A stretch of 33,219 bases of DNA from positions 1 to 33,219 of the forward strand of contig JAUXGL010000027.1 in assembly GCA_030622135.1 (NCBI GenBank), given 5' to 3'. The DNA is from Deltaproteobacteria bacterium (GTDB lineage: Bacteria; Myxococcota; B64-G9). Of this stretch, positions 1 through 7,731 are shown in pieces. The notes below the pieces were generated by a model. That model was not told the origin of the DNA, did not search any database, and saw nothing but the letters and a program-made list of their open reading frames with translations. Made by a program: the position numbers and the translations under genes. The first letter of the stretch is position 1. Every line of letters begins with the position of its first letter.

Positions 1-1
1 A

Positions 2-67
2 TCGGTGCGGTCGGCGGTTATGGTTTTTCTGGTAGAAAGCTTTCTTCAGGGCGAGGAGAAACTATGA
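2..67 (+). CDS. Possible 3' end of an upstream gene (partial)
   Basis: Reading frame 2 is open from the window edge and ends at a TGA at 65-67, which overlaps the ATG of the next gene as ATGA. The last residues would be SVRSAVMVFLVESFLQGEEKL. Similar 4-nt overlaps are common in this window, so this may be the tail of a co-transcribed upstream gene. Only 21 codons are visible and the family cannot be named. Confidence 0.3.
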   Translation, partial: SVRSAVMVFLVESFLQGEEKL

Positions 68-1911
68 TCCTGAGATGGATATTGGTTGGAGTATTTCTGG
101 TATGTTCAGCCAAAACGGTCCCGGCCGGTACGCATCCTGGATCCGTTGCGCAGGCGCCCTCCAAGCGTGATCGGGCCAAGAAGCAGAAATCGGCCGGCGA
201 TCGCTTTACGAAGGCGGGCAAGCGCAAGCAGGCGGAGGCGGCCTACCGCAAGGCCTGCCGGGTGGATCCCGGCTGGTACGAAGCCCACGAGGCCCTGGGT
301 AACCTGCTGTTCGCGTCCAAGCGCTACATGCAGGCGGTGAAGGTCTTCAAACTGGCCATCAAGGCGGAGCCGAGGTATGCCACCGGTTACTACAATATCG
401 CCTTCGCCTACCGCAAGGCGCGCAAGTACCCCCAGGCGGCGAAGTACTACCAGCAGTACATACAAAGGAAACAGGACGATCCCGATGCCTACTACGGCCT
501 GGCCGCGACTTACGAGGCCATGGGGAAGGATCGGGAGGCCATGGAGTGCTATCTCCAGTATGCCAAGAAGGAGACCAGGCCCTCCGAGCGGCAGTACGTG
601 GTCAAGGCCAAGAACAAGGCGGAGAAGTTGAGGAAGTCTTTGGGGCTCGCTTCGAAACCGGCACCGGCACATAAGCCGTCGCCGAAACCGACACCCGCAC
701 CTAAACCTACTACACCCGCACCTGCACCGGTGACGGCGAAAGCTATGGCTACGAGGCCATCTGCCAGACCGGTGGTTGCTCCGGCACCGGTGCCCAAGCC
801 CGCACCGGCGCCGGCTGAAGATAAAGGGGCCAAGATTGCGATGTTGTTGGCCGAGGGCGACTTGGCCATGACAGAGAAGTCCTATACGCGGGCAATGAAG
901 GCGTATTTCGATGCGGTAAAGCTGGATTCCAGGCACACCGATGCGTTGTACAAGCTGGGACTGGTTTACCAGGCCACCGGGAGTGTCAAGGCGGCCAAGA
1001 TGAAGTGGCGCAACGCGCTGGCCATCGATCCCAACCACAGGCGGGCCAAGCAGGCCCTGGCCCTGGCGGAAAAGCCCCCAGTCAGCGAACCGCCCAAGCC
1101 GGCGGTTCGCCCGCCGTCACGGCCCGTGGTGAGTCCGTCACCGGCTTCAGCCGCCGCCAAACCGACGCCGAAACCGGCTCCGGCGCCGAAGTTGGTGGCG
1201 CCTACCAAGAAGCCGACCATTCAGGCGCGCGCGGACAAACTGGTCGGGGATGGCGACGCTCATTTCAAGCGGAAGAGCTTCTCGCGGGCCATCGCCGCCT
1301 ATACGCACGCCACTCAACTCGATCCCAGAAACGAGGAGGCGTTGTTCAAGCTGGGCGTGGCCTATGCCCTGAGTGGCAACTACAAGGTGGCCGTCTACAA
1401 GTGGAAACAGGTACTGCGCATCAATCCCAACAACAAGTCGGCGCGCAGGAACATCGAGCGGGCCTCGCGGAAGCTTGGTGGTTCGACCACGACGTCGTCT
1501 GCACCGGCAGCGCGGGAGCCTTCTCGGGCCGGCCGGCCCGCGGTTTCGACCAAGAACGATTTCGAGGCGTTGATGGCGCTGGCCCGGCAATACAAGAAGA
1601 AGGGCCAGGCCAAGAAAGTCCTGCGGACCATCAACTTGGCCCTGAAGGTCAAGCGGGATGCTCAGGCTCTGATGCTCAAGGGGGAGGCTCTGGTGATCCT
1701 GAGGCGCTATGGTAAGGCCAAGCGGGCCTTTTCCAAGACCATGGTGATGGATCCCAACCTGGCGGGCCCCTTCTACGGGTTGGGGGAGGCCTGCCGGCTT
1801 TCCGGGGACCAGCAGCGGGCGCGCTACTACTTTCAGATGTATGTCAAGTCCAACGCGTCGGACGTGAGACCATCCCTGGTAAACCGGGCCAAGTCATTTT
1901 TGAAAAAGTAG
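64..1911 (+). CDS. Secreted tetratricopeptide-repeat protein
   Basis: This 615-residue protein starts with a signal-peptide-like segment (residues 1-22, MILRWILVGVFLVCSAKTVP) and is then built of TPR blocks separated by Pro/Ala-rich linkers. TPR-like helices are visible at about 43-175, 258-333, 388-470 and 499-600, recognisable by repeated A..Y..A....P patterns. The linkers (about 195-255 and 335-385) are low-complexity PAPKP-type sequence typical of periplasm-spanning proteins. No catalytic motif is seen, so it is probably a periplasmic scaffold for protein-protein contacts. The start is supported by GAGGAG at 54-59 and by the signal peptide. The frame is open back to the window edge, so a longer form cannot be fully excluded. 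The gene is convergent with the next one, with only 18 nt between them. Confidence 0.85.
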   Translation: MILRWILVGVFLVCSAKTVPAGTHPGSVAQAPSKRDRAKKQKSAGDRFTKAGKRKQAEAAYRKACRVDPGWYEAHEALGNLLFASKRYMQAVKVFKLAIKAEPRYATGYYNIAFAYRKARKYPQAAKYYQQYIQRKQDDPDAYYGLAATYEAMGKDREAMECYLQYAKKETRPSERQYVVKAKNKAEKLRKSLGLASKPAPAHKPSPKPTPAPKPTTPAPAPVTAKAMATRPSARPVVAPAPVPKPAPAPAEDKGAKIAMLLAEGDLAMTEKSYTRAMKAYFDAVKLDSRHTDALYKLGLVYQATGSVKAAKMKWRNALAIDPNHRRAKQALALAEKPPVSEPPKPAVRPPSRPVVSPSPASAAAKPTPKPAPAPKLVAPTKKPTIQARADKLVGDGDAHFKRKSFSRAIAAYTHATQLDPRNEEALFKLGVAYALSGNYKVAVYKWKQVLRINPNNKSARRNIERASRKLGGSTTTSSAPAAREPSRAGRPAVSTKNDFEALMALARQYKKKGQAKKVLRTINLALKVKRDAQALMLKGEALVILRRYGKAKRAFSKTMVMDPNLAGPFYGLGEACRLSGDQQRARYYFQMYVKSNASDVRPSLVNRAKSFLKK

Positions 1912-1929
1912 TCGCCATGTGGTCGGTAT

Positions 1930-3489
1930 CTACGGGCGCGAAAACAGGACGGCCTGGTCGTCCTCGTATTCGAGTGCCCAGTCCAGGTCGTTTCGCAGGG
2001 CTTCCGCCAGTCGGCTGTCTGTGGGATAGGCCACCGTGTCGATGTCCCAGCGGTCCAGGATTCTGCGCCAGTCCCGTTCCACGCGGTGCACGGCGAAGTA
2101 GTCCTGGAACACTTCCGGAGGATAGCAGTCGTTGCGTTGATCGATGAACACCCGCTCTTTCGGGTAGAGGGCCCAGATGAATGCCCCGCCCCAGTTGAAG
2201 TAGTTGAAGATGCGGTGATCGGACCCGCGCTGTTGCAGCTTGTCGATCAAGTCCCGGGGATAGAGGCCCGGCGAGAGATCGGCTAAGTGTTCCTTCCCGG
2301 TGGCCGACCGGTAGCTTAGCGAGCAGGAAGACGGTAGCGCGAACATCCCGATCAGCAGGATTACCCAGAGCGTGGGCAGAACCACGGTGTAGGAACGACG
2401 GTTCAGGGCCACGGACCTCTCGTGGATTCGATCGAAGAAATCGATCAGGGGCGTCTTGCGGGTCATTAGACGCCAGGTTCGTCCCAGGGTGATGGGTAGG
2501 TGGCGGGCCAGGACGGGCGTTGCGGCGATTCCCAGGAGCGGGATGTTGCGGATGGTGGCGTAGGAGAAGGCCGCGAAAGCGGCCAGCATGCCGATATGGG
2601 CCGCCCGCGGGGCCCGGCCTGAGCCCAGCAGGGCGAACACGCAGAACATCAAGTAAAAAGTAATCATCTGTCCCAGCGGGGTGCGGAAACCGGCGGGTTG
2701 CCATTCGCTGATGTTGGTGAGGTAGCTCAACTCGGTGCTGAAGGCCTTTTGCAAGTAAGCCAGCGGGAAAATGAGGCCGAAAATATGGTTGGGGGTCACC
2801 ATGCAGGCCGCCAGGGCCACGACGAAGTCCAGAATCAACGATCGGGCTTCGGCCCAACTTCGGTGTGGCCCTCGCAGGTGAGAGACCAGTGCGGCGAACA
2901 GGTACAGCAGGATCAAGGCCAGCCCAAGGAGGAAGCTGCCGTGGAAGTTGGCCCAACTGGAAAACAGCAGGAAGATCAACACGGGTCGCAGGCGGCCGCC
3001 GGCCGAGGGCTCCTCCATGGCATGCAGCGTGAAAATGAAGAAGAGGTTGCCGAACAGGTAGGGCCTTAGGGAGAAGTTGCCCAGCATCATCAAGGTGGCC
3101 AGTAGGGTGATCAGGGAGGAAAGGTAGGGAGAGTGGGAATAGCGCATGCTGAGCTTGTAGACCAGTCCGCAGGCGCCGGCGTTGAGGAGAATGCCGAAGG
3201 TGATCAGTCCCAGCATGCCCAGCGAACGGAAAATCAGGTAGAAGACCACCTCGGATAGCCACTCGTGGGGAAGCCAGTGATGGTCGGGAGCGGTGAAGGA
3301 GAAGATGTTTTGGTCCGGGATGCTCATGTTGGCGAGGATGTACTCGCCCGCCTTCAGGTGCCACCAGATATCGTCCGCCTTGATGTTTATAACGAATGTG
3401 GTGAGAAAGATGACGATTCCCATGGTGATGCCGAACACCGAAGGGATGTACCAGACACGCGTACCGGGCGCGGTATTTACCTCAGCCAT
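1930..3489 (-). CDS. Multi-spanning membrane protein, GT-C glycosyltransferase-like
   Basis: This 519-residue protein has about ten hydrophobic segments. The first extracytoplasmic loop, around residues 37-75, reads KADDIWWHLKAGEYI...IPDQNIFSFTAPDHHWLPHEWL. An acidic D-D-x-W-W-H-L start with a downstream EWL is a pattern of GT-C fold (family 39/83-like) membrane proteins. The soluble C-terminal part contains VFIDQRNDCYPPEVFQDY, a recurrent motif of the same uncharacterised group in deltaproteobacteria. I infer transfer of a lipid-linked sugar or a related envelope role; no substrate can be assigned. The ATG at 3489 has no strong ribosome-binding site. The gene is divergent from the kinase gene, and the two share the intergenic region 3490-3622. 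Confidence 0.75.
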   Translation of the reverse strand: MAEVNTAPGTRVWYIPSVFGITMGIVIFLTTFVINIKADDIWWHLKAGEYILANMSIPDQNIFSFTAPDHHWLPHEWLSEVVFYLIFRSLGMLGLITFGILLNAGACGLVYKLSMRYSHSPYLSSLITLLATLMMLGNFSLRPYLFGNLFFIFTLHAMEEPSAGGRLRPVLIFLLFSSWANFHGSFLLGLALILLYLFAALVSHLRGPHRSWAEARSLILDFVVALAACMVTPNHIFGLIFPLAYLQKAFSTELSYLTNISEWQPAGFRTPLGQMITFYLMFCVFALLGSGRAPRAAHIGMLAAFAAFSYATIRNIPLLGIAATPVLARHLPITLGRTWRLMTRKTPLIDFFDRIHERSVALNRRSYTVVLPTLWVILLIGMFALPSSCSLSYRSATGKEHLADLSPGLYPRDLIDKLQQRGSDHRIFNYFNWGGAFIWALYPKERVFIDQRNDCYPPEVFQDYFAVHRVERDWRRILDRWDIDTVAYPTDSRLAEALRNDLDWALEYEDDQAVLFSRP

Positions 3490-3557
3490 CCATGGCCATA
3501 TACCTTAATTACTTCAATTCTGCCAGATGTTCCCCAATCCGCACCCGATGTTACGGG

Positions 3558-3578
3558 AAAAAAAGCCTACTCTTAGGC
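3558..3578 (-). terminator. Weak terminator-like hairpin in the divergent leader
   Basis: On the minus strand GCCTA-AGAG-TAGGC (5-bp stem, 4-nt loop) is followed at once by seven T. It lies upstream of the minus-strand membrane-protein gene and inside the leader of the kinase gene. It could attenuate transcription into 1930-3489 or stop antisense transcription. The stem is short, so confidence is low. Confidence 0.25.
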
Positions 3579-3622
3579 GAGATAAAGGTGCTATAAAGAC
3601 ATGGATTTTTAGGAGATCGCCA

Positions 3623-5356
3623 GTGGGAAAGGAATTCGGGAAGTATACCCTCGAAAGGAGGCTGGGTGGGGGTGGCATGGCCGAGGTTTTCCTGGCCCGG
3701 CTGCACGGGCCCGAGGGGTTCGAAAAGGACGTCGCCATCAAGTTGATTCTGCCGCATTTCTCCTCGGAGGCCGAGTTCGTAGCCATGTTCATCCGCGAGG
3801 CCACGCTGGCGGCCAAGCTGGATCACGCCAACATCGTTCGTATCCACGAGTTCGATCAGGTGGAGGGTCGCTACTACATCGCCATGGAACTGGTGGATGG
3901 GAAGGATCTGCATGGGCTGCTGGCCCGGGCCAAGAAGATCGGCCGCCGCTTGAGCGTTTCCGAGTCCGCCTCCATTGCCTTGGAAGTGTGCAAGGGGTTG
4001 GCCTTCGCCCATGGCGAGCTGACTCCCGGTAGCCCCGAGGTGGTTCACCGCGACATTAGTCCCCACAACATCATCGTGTCGAAGGCCGGCGAGGTGAAGA
4101 TCACCGACTTCGGCATTGCCAAGCTGGCCTCCGCCTCCGGGAACACCAAGATCGGGGTGGTCAAGGGCAAGGCCGCCTACATGTCTCCCGAACAATCCCG
4201 GGGCGATTCGGTGGACAAGCGTAGCGATCTGTTCTCTCTGGGATGTGTCCTATGGGAGATGATCGCCGGCCGGTGCTTGTTCACCGGCGACAGCGACATA
4301 GCCATCATGATGAAAATCCAGCAGGGCGCAGTCCACTTGCCTAGCCGGTACAACTCGGACGTCGGAGAAGATCTCGACGGGATTCTCGAAAGGCTACTGG
4401 CCCAGGATCCCGCCCGGCGCTACTCCGACTCGGCGGAAGTGGCCGCGAACCTTGAAGAGATCGAAGGCACCGGTCGTTCCACCCTGCTGGTGGACCTCTA
4501 CCGGGATTTGTTCTCCGAGGTGCACAAGCGAACCGGCGTAATGCCGACGGTTTCGGAGCCTCGCACCCAGACCTCGGTGGTTTCAAAACCCAGCACCCAG
4601 GCCTCGACGGTCCCGGAGCCCCGCGCCCAGGCCGCGGTGTTTCCGAAACCCAGCACTCGGGCCTCGACGGTCCCGGAGTCCCGCGACCAGGCCTCGACGG
4701 TTCCGATACCCAGCGACCAGGCCTCGACGGCCCCGGAATTCAACATTCAGGCTACGACGATCCGGGAATCCAGCATCCAGTCCGCGGCGGCCCCTGAATT
4801 CAACACTCAGGCTACGACGATCCGAGAATCCAGCATCCAGTCCGCGGCGATCCCAACCGTCACCATGAAGGGAGCGCATGTTACTCTGTGGAGAACGAGC
4901 CGCCTGTGGATAGCTGGTGCGGTCGTTATCGCAATAGTAGTTGTTTTGTTTCTCCTGAAGCTGTTTGAAGAGGAGCCGGAAAGAGTGCCAACTCCAAAAC
5001 TGGAGCCCAAGGCCGTGGTACGGGCACCAAAGCCGCTTCCTCCTCCAGTCGAAACCAAACCGGTGGAAGGGAAGGGGATCGGGGAGATCGATTCGGTTTC
5101 GGCCAAGGCTCCGGCTAAGGCTCCGGCGAAGGCTCCGGCGAAGAAGCCGACCGGTCGCCTCTATCTCAACGCGATGCCCTGGGCGAATGTGTACCGCGGC
5201 AAGAAGCTCCTGGGCTGCACGCCGCTGGAGAACATCAAGCTGCCCGTCGGGAGGCACCGGTTCCGGTTGGTCAACGCGGAGCGGAAGGTCAACAAGATCG
5301 TCTCGGTCGTGATCAAGAAGAACCAGACCACCAGGAAAATCTTCGATCTAAGGTGA
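3623..5356 (+). CDS. Membrane-anchored Ser/Thr protein kinase with PEGA domain
   Basis: A Hanks-type kinase domain fills about residues 1-290: Gly-rich loop LGGGGMAEV (14-22), catalytic-fold Lys40 in VAIK, HRDISPHN with HRD at 142-144, DFG at 162-164, and an MSPEQ activation-segment end. Next come ten 10-residue repeats (309-408), one transmembrane helix (about 428-448), a Pro/Lys/Ala linker with KAPAKAPAK, and a C-terminal PEGA domain (about 509-577, GRLYLNAMPWANVYRGKKLLG). This is the common myxobacterial layout of cytoplasmic kinase, one membrane helix and extracytoplasmic PEGA sensor or anchor. I chose GTG 3623, not ATG 3527, because AGGAG at 3611-3615 lies 7 nt before it and the kinase fold starts at once (GKYTLERRLG); this gives 577 residues. 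The kinase is expected to phosphorylate cytoplasmic regulators; its targets are unknown. Confidence 0.93.
   Translation: MGKEFGKYTLERRLGGGGMAEVFLARLHGPEGFEKDVAIKLILPHFSSEAEFVAMFIREATLAAKLDHANIVRIHEFDQVEGRYYIAMELVDGKDLHGLLARAKKIGRRLSVSESASIALEVCKGLAFAHGELTPGSPEVVHRDISPHNIIVSKAGEVKITDFGIAKLASASGNTKIGVVKGKAAYMSPEQSRGDSVDKRSDLFSLGCVLWEMIAGRCLFTGDSDIAIMMKIQQGAVHLPSRYNSDVGEDLDGILERLLAQDPARRYSDSAEVAANLEEIEGTGRSTLLVDLYRDLFSEVHKRTGVMPTVSEPRTQTSVVSKPSTQASTVPEPRAQAAVFPKPSTRASTVPESRDQASTVPIPSDQASTAPEFNIQATTIRESSIQSAAAPEFNTQATTIRESSIQSAAIPTVTMKGAHVTLWRTSRLWIAGAVVIAIVVVLFLLKLFEEEPERVPTPKLEPKAVVRAPKPLPPPVETKPVEGKGIGEIDSVSAKAPAKAPAKAPAKKPTGRLYLNAMPWANVYRGKKLLGCTPLENIKLPVGRHRFRLVNAERKVNKIVSVVIKKNQTTRKIFDLR
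4547..4846 (+). repeat. Tandem 30-bp coding repeat (10 units) in the kinase linker
   Basis: Ten consecutive 30-bp units encode 10-residue repeats such as TVPEPRAQAS, VVSKPSTQAS, TIRESSIQSA. A higher-order 60-bp unit is nearly identical in 4741-4800 and 4801-4860, which points to recent duplication. The repeats sit between the kinase domain and the membrane helix, so copy number would set the length of a flexible juxtamembrane linker. Confidence 0.9.
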
Positions 5357-5373
5357 AAATGAACGATCAACGC

Positions 5374-5399
5374 TTAGTGGGTCCAGGGTCTTCCACTAA
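5374..5399 (+). other. Intergenic hairpin between kinase and CPBP genes
   Basis: TTAGTGG (5374-5380) and CCACTAA (5393-5399) form a perfect 7-bp inverted repeat with a 12-nt loop, 18 nt after the kinase stop. No T-tract follows, so it is not a standard intrinsic terminator. It may stabilise the kinase mRNA 3' end or have no role. Confidence 0.35.
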
Positions 5400-5433
5400 T
5401 ACGCGCTGGGAGTCAATGTAGCCGAGCCGGTTC

Positions 5434-6360
5434 ATGTTGCGCGGGATTTTTTACAACGACACCGAAAAACGCCTGCGTGTGCTGTGGCGTTTGATTTTGC
5501 AGGTTGCCCTATTGTCGGCAGTCGGCGTTTTGTTGTATCTGCCGTTAGAGCCGTTGGCTCTACAGTCTGTTTGGGCGCCTGGCTTGTTTCTGGCCAAGGC
5601 CCTGGCGGTAATAGTCTCGCTGCTAATCGCCGCCCGCTTTTTAGATCATCGCTCCTTTTTGGATCTGGGACTGCGGTTGAACCGACACTGGTTCTTGGAT
5701 TTCGGGTTCGGATTTCTCCTGGGGGCCCTGTTGATGGCCGGTATCTTCATGGTCGAACGGGCCGCGGGATGGATTGAGGTCACTTCGACGTTTCAATCCC
5801 GGGGTCCGTTTCCGTTTGCCGTATCGATCCTGTTCATGCTGGTTGTTTTCGGCCTGGTGGGGTTCTATGAGGAGGCATTCAGCCGGGGATACGGCCTGAA
5901 GAATTTGGCCGAGGGGCTCAACCTACCGGGCGTGGGCCCGGTGCATGCGGTGGTTTTTGCCTGGGTCTTGAGCTCGGTGTTATTCGGGATCGGACACGGG
6001 GTGAATCCGCATGCCGGCTGGGTCAGCACGCTGGGGGTGACCGCCGCCGGGTTGCTTTTGGGGTTGGGGTATCTGTTCACCGGGAGGCTGGGAATTTCCA
6101 TAGGGCTTCATTTCTCCTGGAATTTTTTCCAGGGGAACGTGTTTGGGTTTCCCGTCTCGGGGCGGGATTTCGGGGCGAGCTTCGTGGGGATTTCGCAGGG
6201 CGGGCCCGAGGTTTGGACCGGGGGAGCCTTCGGGCCGGAGGCCGGGCTCTTAGGCTTTTTGGCCTACGGACTGGGCGGGCTTCTAGTTCTTTTGTGGGTC
6301 CGGGGGATGTACGGTTCGGTGAGGCTGGTGGGGGATATCGCGGTTTACTCGCCTGACTGA
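5434..6360 (+). CDS. CPBP (CAAX/Rce1-type) intramembrane metalloprotease
   Basis: This 308-residue, strongly hydrophobic protein carries all three motifs of the CPBP family: EExxxR in FYEEAFSRGYGL (about residues 147-158), FxxxH in LFGIGHGVNP (about 187-196), and HxxxN in HFSWNFFQG (about 222-230). These Glu and His residues bind the catalytic metal in Rce1-like proteases, so activity looks intact. Bacterial members cleave or bind small membrane peptides and often serve immunity or membrane-protein processing; the substrate here is unknown. The ATG at 5434 has only a weak ribosome-binding site. It lies 77 nt after the kinase gene on the same strand and may share its transcript. Confidence 0.9.
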   Translation: MLRGIFYNDTEKRLRVLWRLILQVALLSAVGVLLYLPLEPLALQSVWAPGLFLAKALAVIVSLLIAARFLDHRSFLDLGLRLNRHWFLDFGFGFLLGALLMAGIFMVERAAGWIEVTSTFQSRGPFPFAVSILFMLVVFGLVGFYEEAFSRGYGLKNLAEGLNLPGVGPVHAVVFAWVLSSVLFGIGHGVNPHAGWVSTLGVTAAGLLLGLGYLFTGRLGISIGLHFSWNFFQGNVFGFPVSGRDFGASFVGISQGGPEVWTGGAFGPEAGLLGFLAYGLGGLLVLLWVRGMYGSVRLVGDIAVYSPD

Positions 6361-6540
6361 GTTTCTGAAGAAAAATCGAGAAAAATTGCCGCGGGTTTTA
6401 TCTGGCCGGGTGTTTTTTTGCTTGACAAAATATAATGAGTGTAATACACAAACAATATAAATATGAAAGTCGAAATCACTAAATATTACAAAGAAAGTAA
6501 GACACTAAAAATAGTATACTAGAGATAATACACTGAATAT
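6361..6540 (+). promoter_or_regulatory. AT-rich promoter/operator region of the MerR-like operon
   Basis: This 180-nt gap is far more AT-rich than the genes around it. It holds a perfect TTGACA (6422-6427) with a weak -10 (TACACA, 6445-6450) 17 nt away. That -10 overlaps the dyad GTGTA-A-TACAC (6439-6449). Further along are the 10-bp palindrome TAGTATACTA (6512-6521) and GATAAT (6524-6529). TAATACAC occurs twice in direct orientation (6442-6449 and 6526-6533), exactly 84 bp apart, about eight helical turns. These look like operator sites, most simply for autoregulation by the downstream MerR-like protein. No protein-coding frame is evident here. Confidence 0.6.
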
Positions 6541-7098
6541 ATGATACTGGCGATAAAAGCGCGGCCCGAGTTGTTCAATCCCAGAGAGCTGGAGGAGATC
6601 GAGCGCCGCTGGCCAGGGGGGATTCCTGCCCAGGAAGTCATTTCGTTGTTTCAGGTCCGGGGGGTCAAGCTCTCCGAGGCCACCTTCCGTAAGTACGTTC
6701 AGCTGGGTTTGCTGCCCACCTCGCGCCGGGTGGGGCAGAAGGGTAAGCACCGCGGATCGCGGGGGTATTACCCGGTTTCGGTGGTCCGCCGGATTAACCT
6801 CATCAAGCGGATGATGGGCGAGGACATGACCCTGGAGGAGATCCGCGACTCGTTTTTTTGTGTGCAGAACGAGATGGACAAGGCCTCGGAATCCATGCAC
6901 GGGCTGATTGTAAGCCTCCGGGACCGCATCGAACGTCTGAAGGAGCGGGGCGAGCCCACCACGGATGTAGCCCGGGAGCTTCGTGAGGCGGAGAAGATCT
7001 CCAAGAAACTGCTGAAGAGGATCGAAATAATACAAAGTCGTTTGGCAATTATCGGTTCCAAGTCTATCCCCGAGGACCAAGAAGGAGGTATCCCATGA
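6541..7098 (+). CDS. MerR-like DNA-binding transcriptional regulator
   Basis: This 185-residue protein has an N-terminal winged-helix region of MerR type at about 27-100: [11 protein letters not shown], then [16 protein letters not shown] (helix, turn, recognition helix and wing), a basic [16 protein letters not shown] wing, and [25 protein letters not shown]. The C-terminal half (about 110-180) is a charged, probably coiled-coil dimerisation segment. Unlike classic metal-sensing MerR proteins, no Cys-based effector site is seen; the one Cys is in SFFCVQNEM. The ATG at 6541 has no Shine-Dalgarno sequence, an in-frame TAA lies just upstream at 6526-6528, and GATAAT ends 11 nt before it, so the mRNA may be nearly leaderless. 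The stop overlaps the next start as ATGA, implying translational coupling and a joint function. Confidence 0.8.
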   Translation: MILAIKARPELFNPRELEEIERRWPGGIPAQEVISLFQVRGVKLSEATFRKYVQLGLLPTSRRVGQKGKHRGSRGYYPVSVVRRINLIKRMMGEDMTLEEIRDSFFCVQNEMDKASESMHGLIVSLRDRIERLKERGEPTTDVARELREAEKISKKLLKRIEIIQSRLAIIGSKSIPEDQEGGIP

Positions 7099-7559
7099 AA
7101 GGCTACCGGATGGCATCCGCTTCCGACCACGATCCGGGATCCAAGTGCAAAGGTAAGAGGCGGTCCAAGACGATTCCCCGCAAGCAGATGATGCGGGATC
7201 GCAAGAAGATGCAGGTGGATCCCAAGCTCCTGGAGCTGGCCGACCAGGCGCGGCCCAAGACCCGCAGCGAGTGCCTGTGCATGGAGCGTCCCTGCCTGTT
7301 CGTATCCTGCAAGCACCACCTGTACCTGGACGTCAATCCGGAGACCGGTTCCATCAAGCTCAACTTCCCCGATAAGGAGGTCTGGCAGCTTTCGGAGACG
7401 TGTGCACTGGACGTGGCCGCCCGGGGAGGGCTGACCCTCGAGGAAGTGGGGGAGATACTCAATCTCACCCGCGAGCGGATCCGCCAGCTGGAAGCCGCGG
7501 GCCTGCAGAGGCTCTTCGAGCAGACCGGGGACAACGAGCTGAAAGATTTACTGAGTTGA
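7095..7559 (+). CDS. Small sigma-70 region 4-like protein with a Cys cluster
   Basis: This 154-residue protein ends in a sigma-70 region 4 helix-turn-helix (about 111-145): [30 protein letters not shown], nearly the consensus that contacts -35 elements in primary sigma factors. No sigma region 2 is present, so it cannot melt a promoter alone. The N-terminal part is very basic. The middle holds C60-x-C62-x4-C67-x4-C72 followed by [20 protein letters not shown], plus C103. This cluster could bind zinc or an iron-sulfur centre; that is inference. AGGAGG at 7084-7089 precedes the ATG, which overlaps the MerR-like stop. The pair may act on shared promoters. Confidence 0.75.
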   Translation: MKGYRMASASDHDPGSKCKGKRRSKTIPRKQMMRDRKKMQVDPKLLELADQARPKTRSECLCMERPCLFVSCKHHLYLDVNPETGSIKLNFPDKEVWQLSETCALDVAARGGLTLEEVGEILNLTRERIRQLEAAGLQRLFEQTGDNELKDLLS

Positions 7560-7614
7560 GGGGGGGCGTTGGCAGGGAGACCTCGTGGACGATGGTTGCC
7601 TGGACCGGGTGAAA

Positions 7615-7633
7615 ACCTAACGCGGGTTTAGGT
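7615..7633 (-). terminator. Candidate terminator after the anti-sigma gene
   Basis: In the convergent gap 7560-7731, minus-strand ACCTAA and TTAGGT pair (6 bp) around a 7-nt loop, followed by TTTTC. It could end the sigma/anti-sigma transcript. The stem is short and the T-run is only four, so this is tentative. A second dyad, GTCCC/GGGAC, nearby at about 7660-7676 lacks a T-tract. Confidence 0.3.
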
Positions 7634-7731
7634 AACAGGAGATGAGGGGGATTTATTGGTCCCTAGTAGCGGGACGAAAAAACCCGTCGAGTTGGGGTGA
7701 TGAATATTGGTATGTCTTTGAAAGTCAGTGC

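Noticed and set aside
106-1038. 310-codon minus-strand frame opposite the first TPR gene
   Set aside because: It is the antisense shadow of a clear TPR gene in GC-rich DNA; the sequence is His/Arg/Leu-rich with no domain and no start signal.
3527-3622. Upstream ATG extension of the kinase
   Set aside because: The added 32 residues are basic and unlike a kinase N-terminus. GTG 3623 has AGGAG at ideal spacing and begins just before the Gly-rich loop.
6405-6420. Run of seven T after the CPBP gene as a terminator
   Set aside because: No stable hairpin precedes the T-run.
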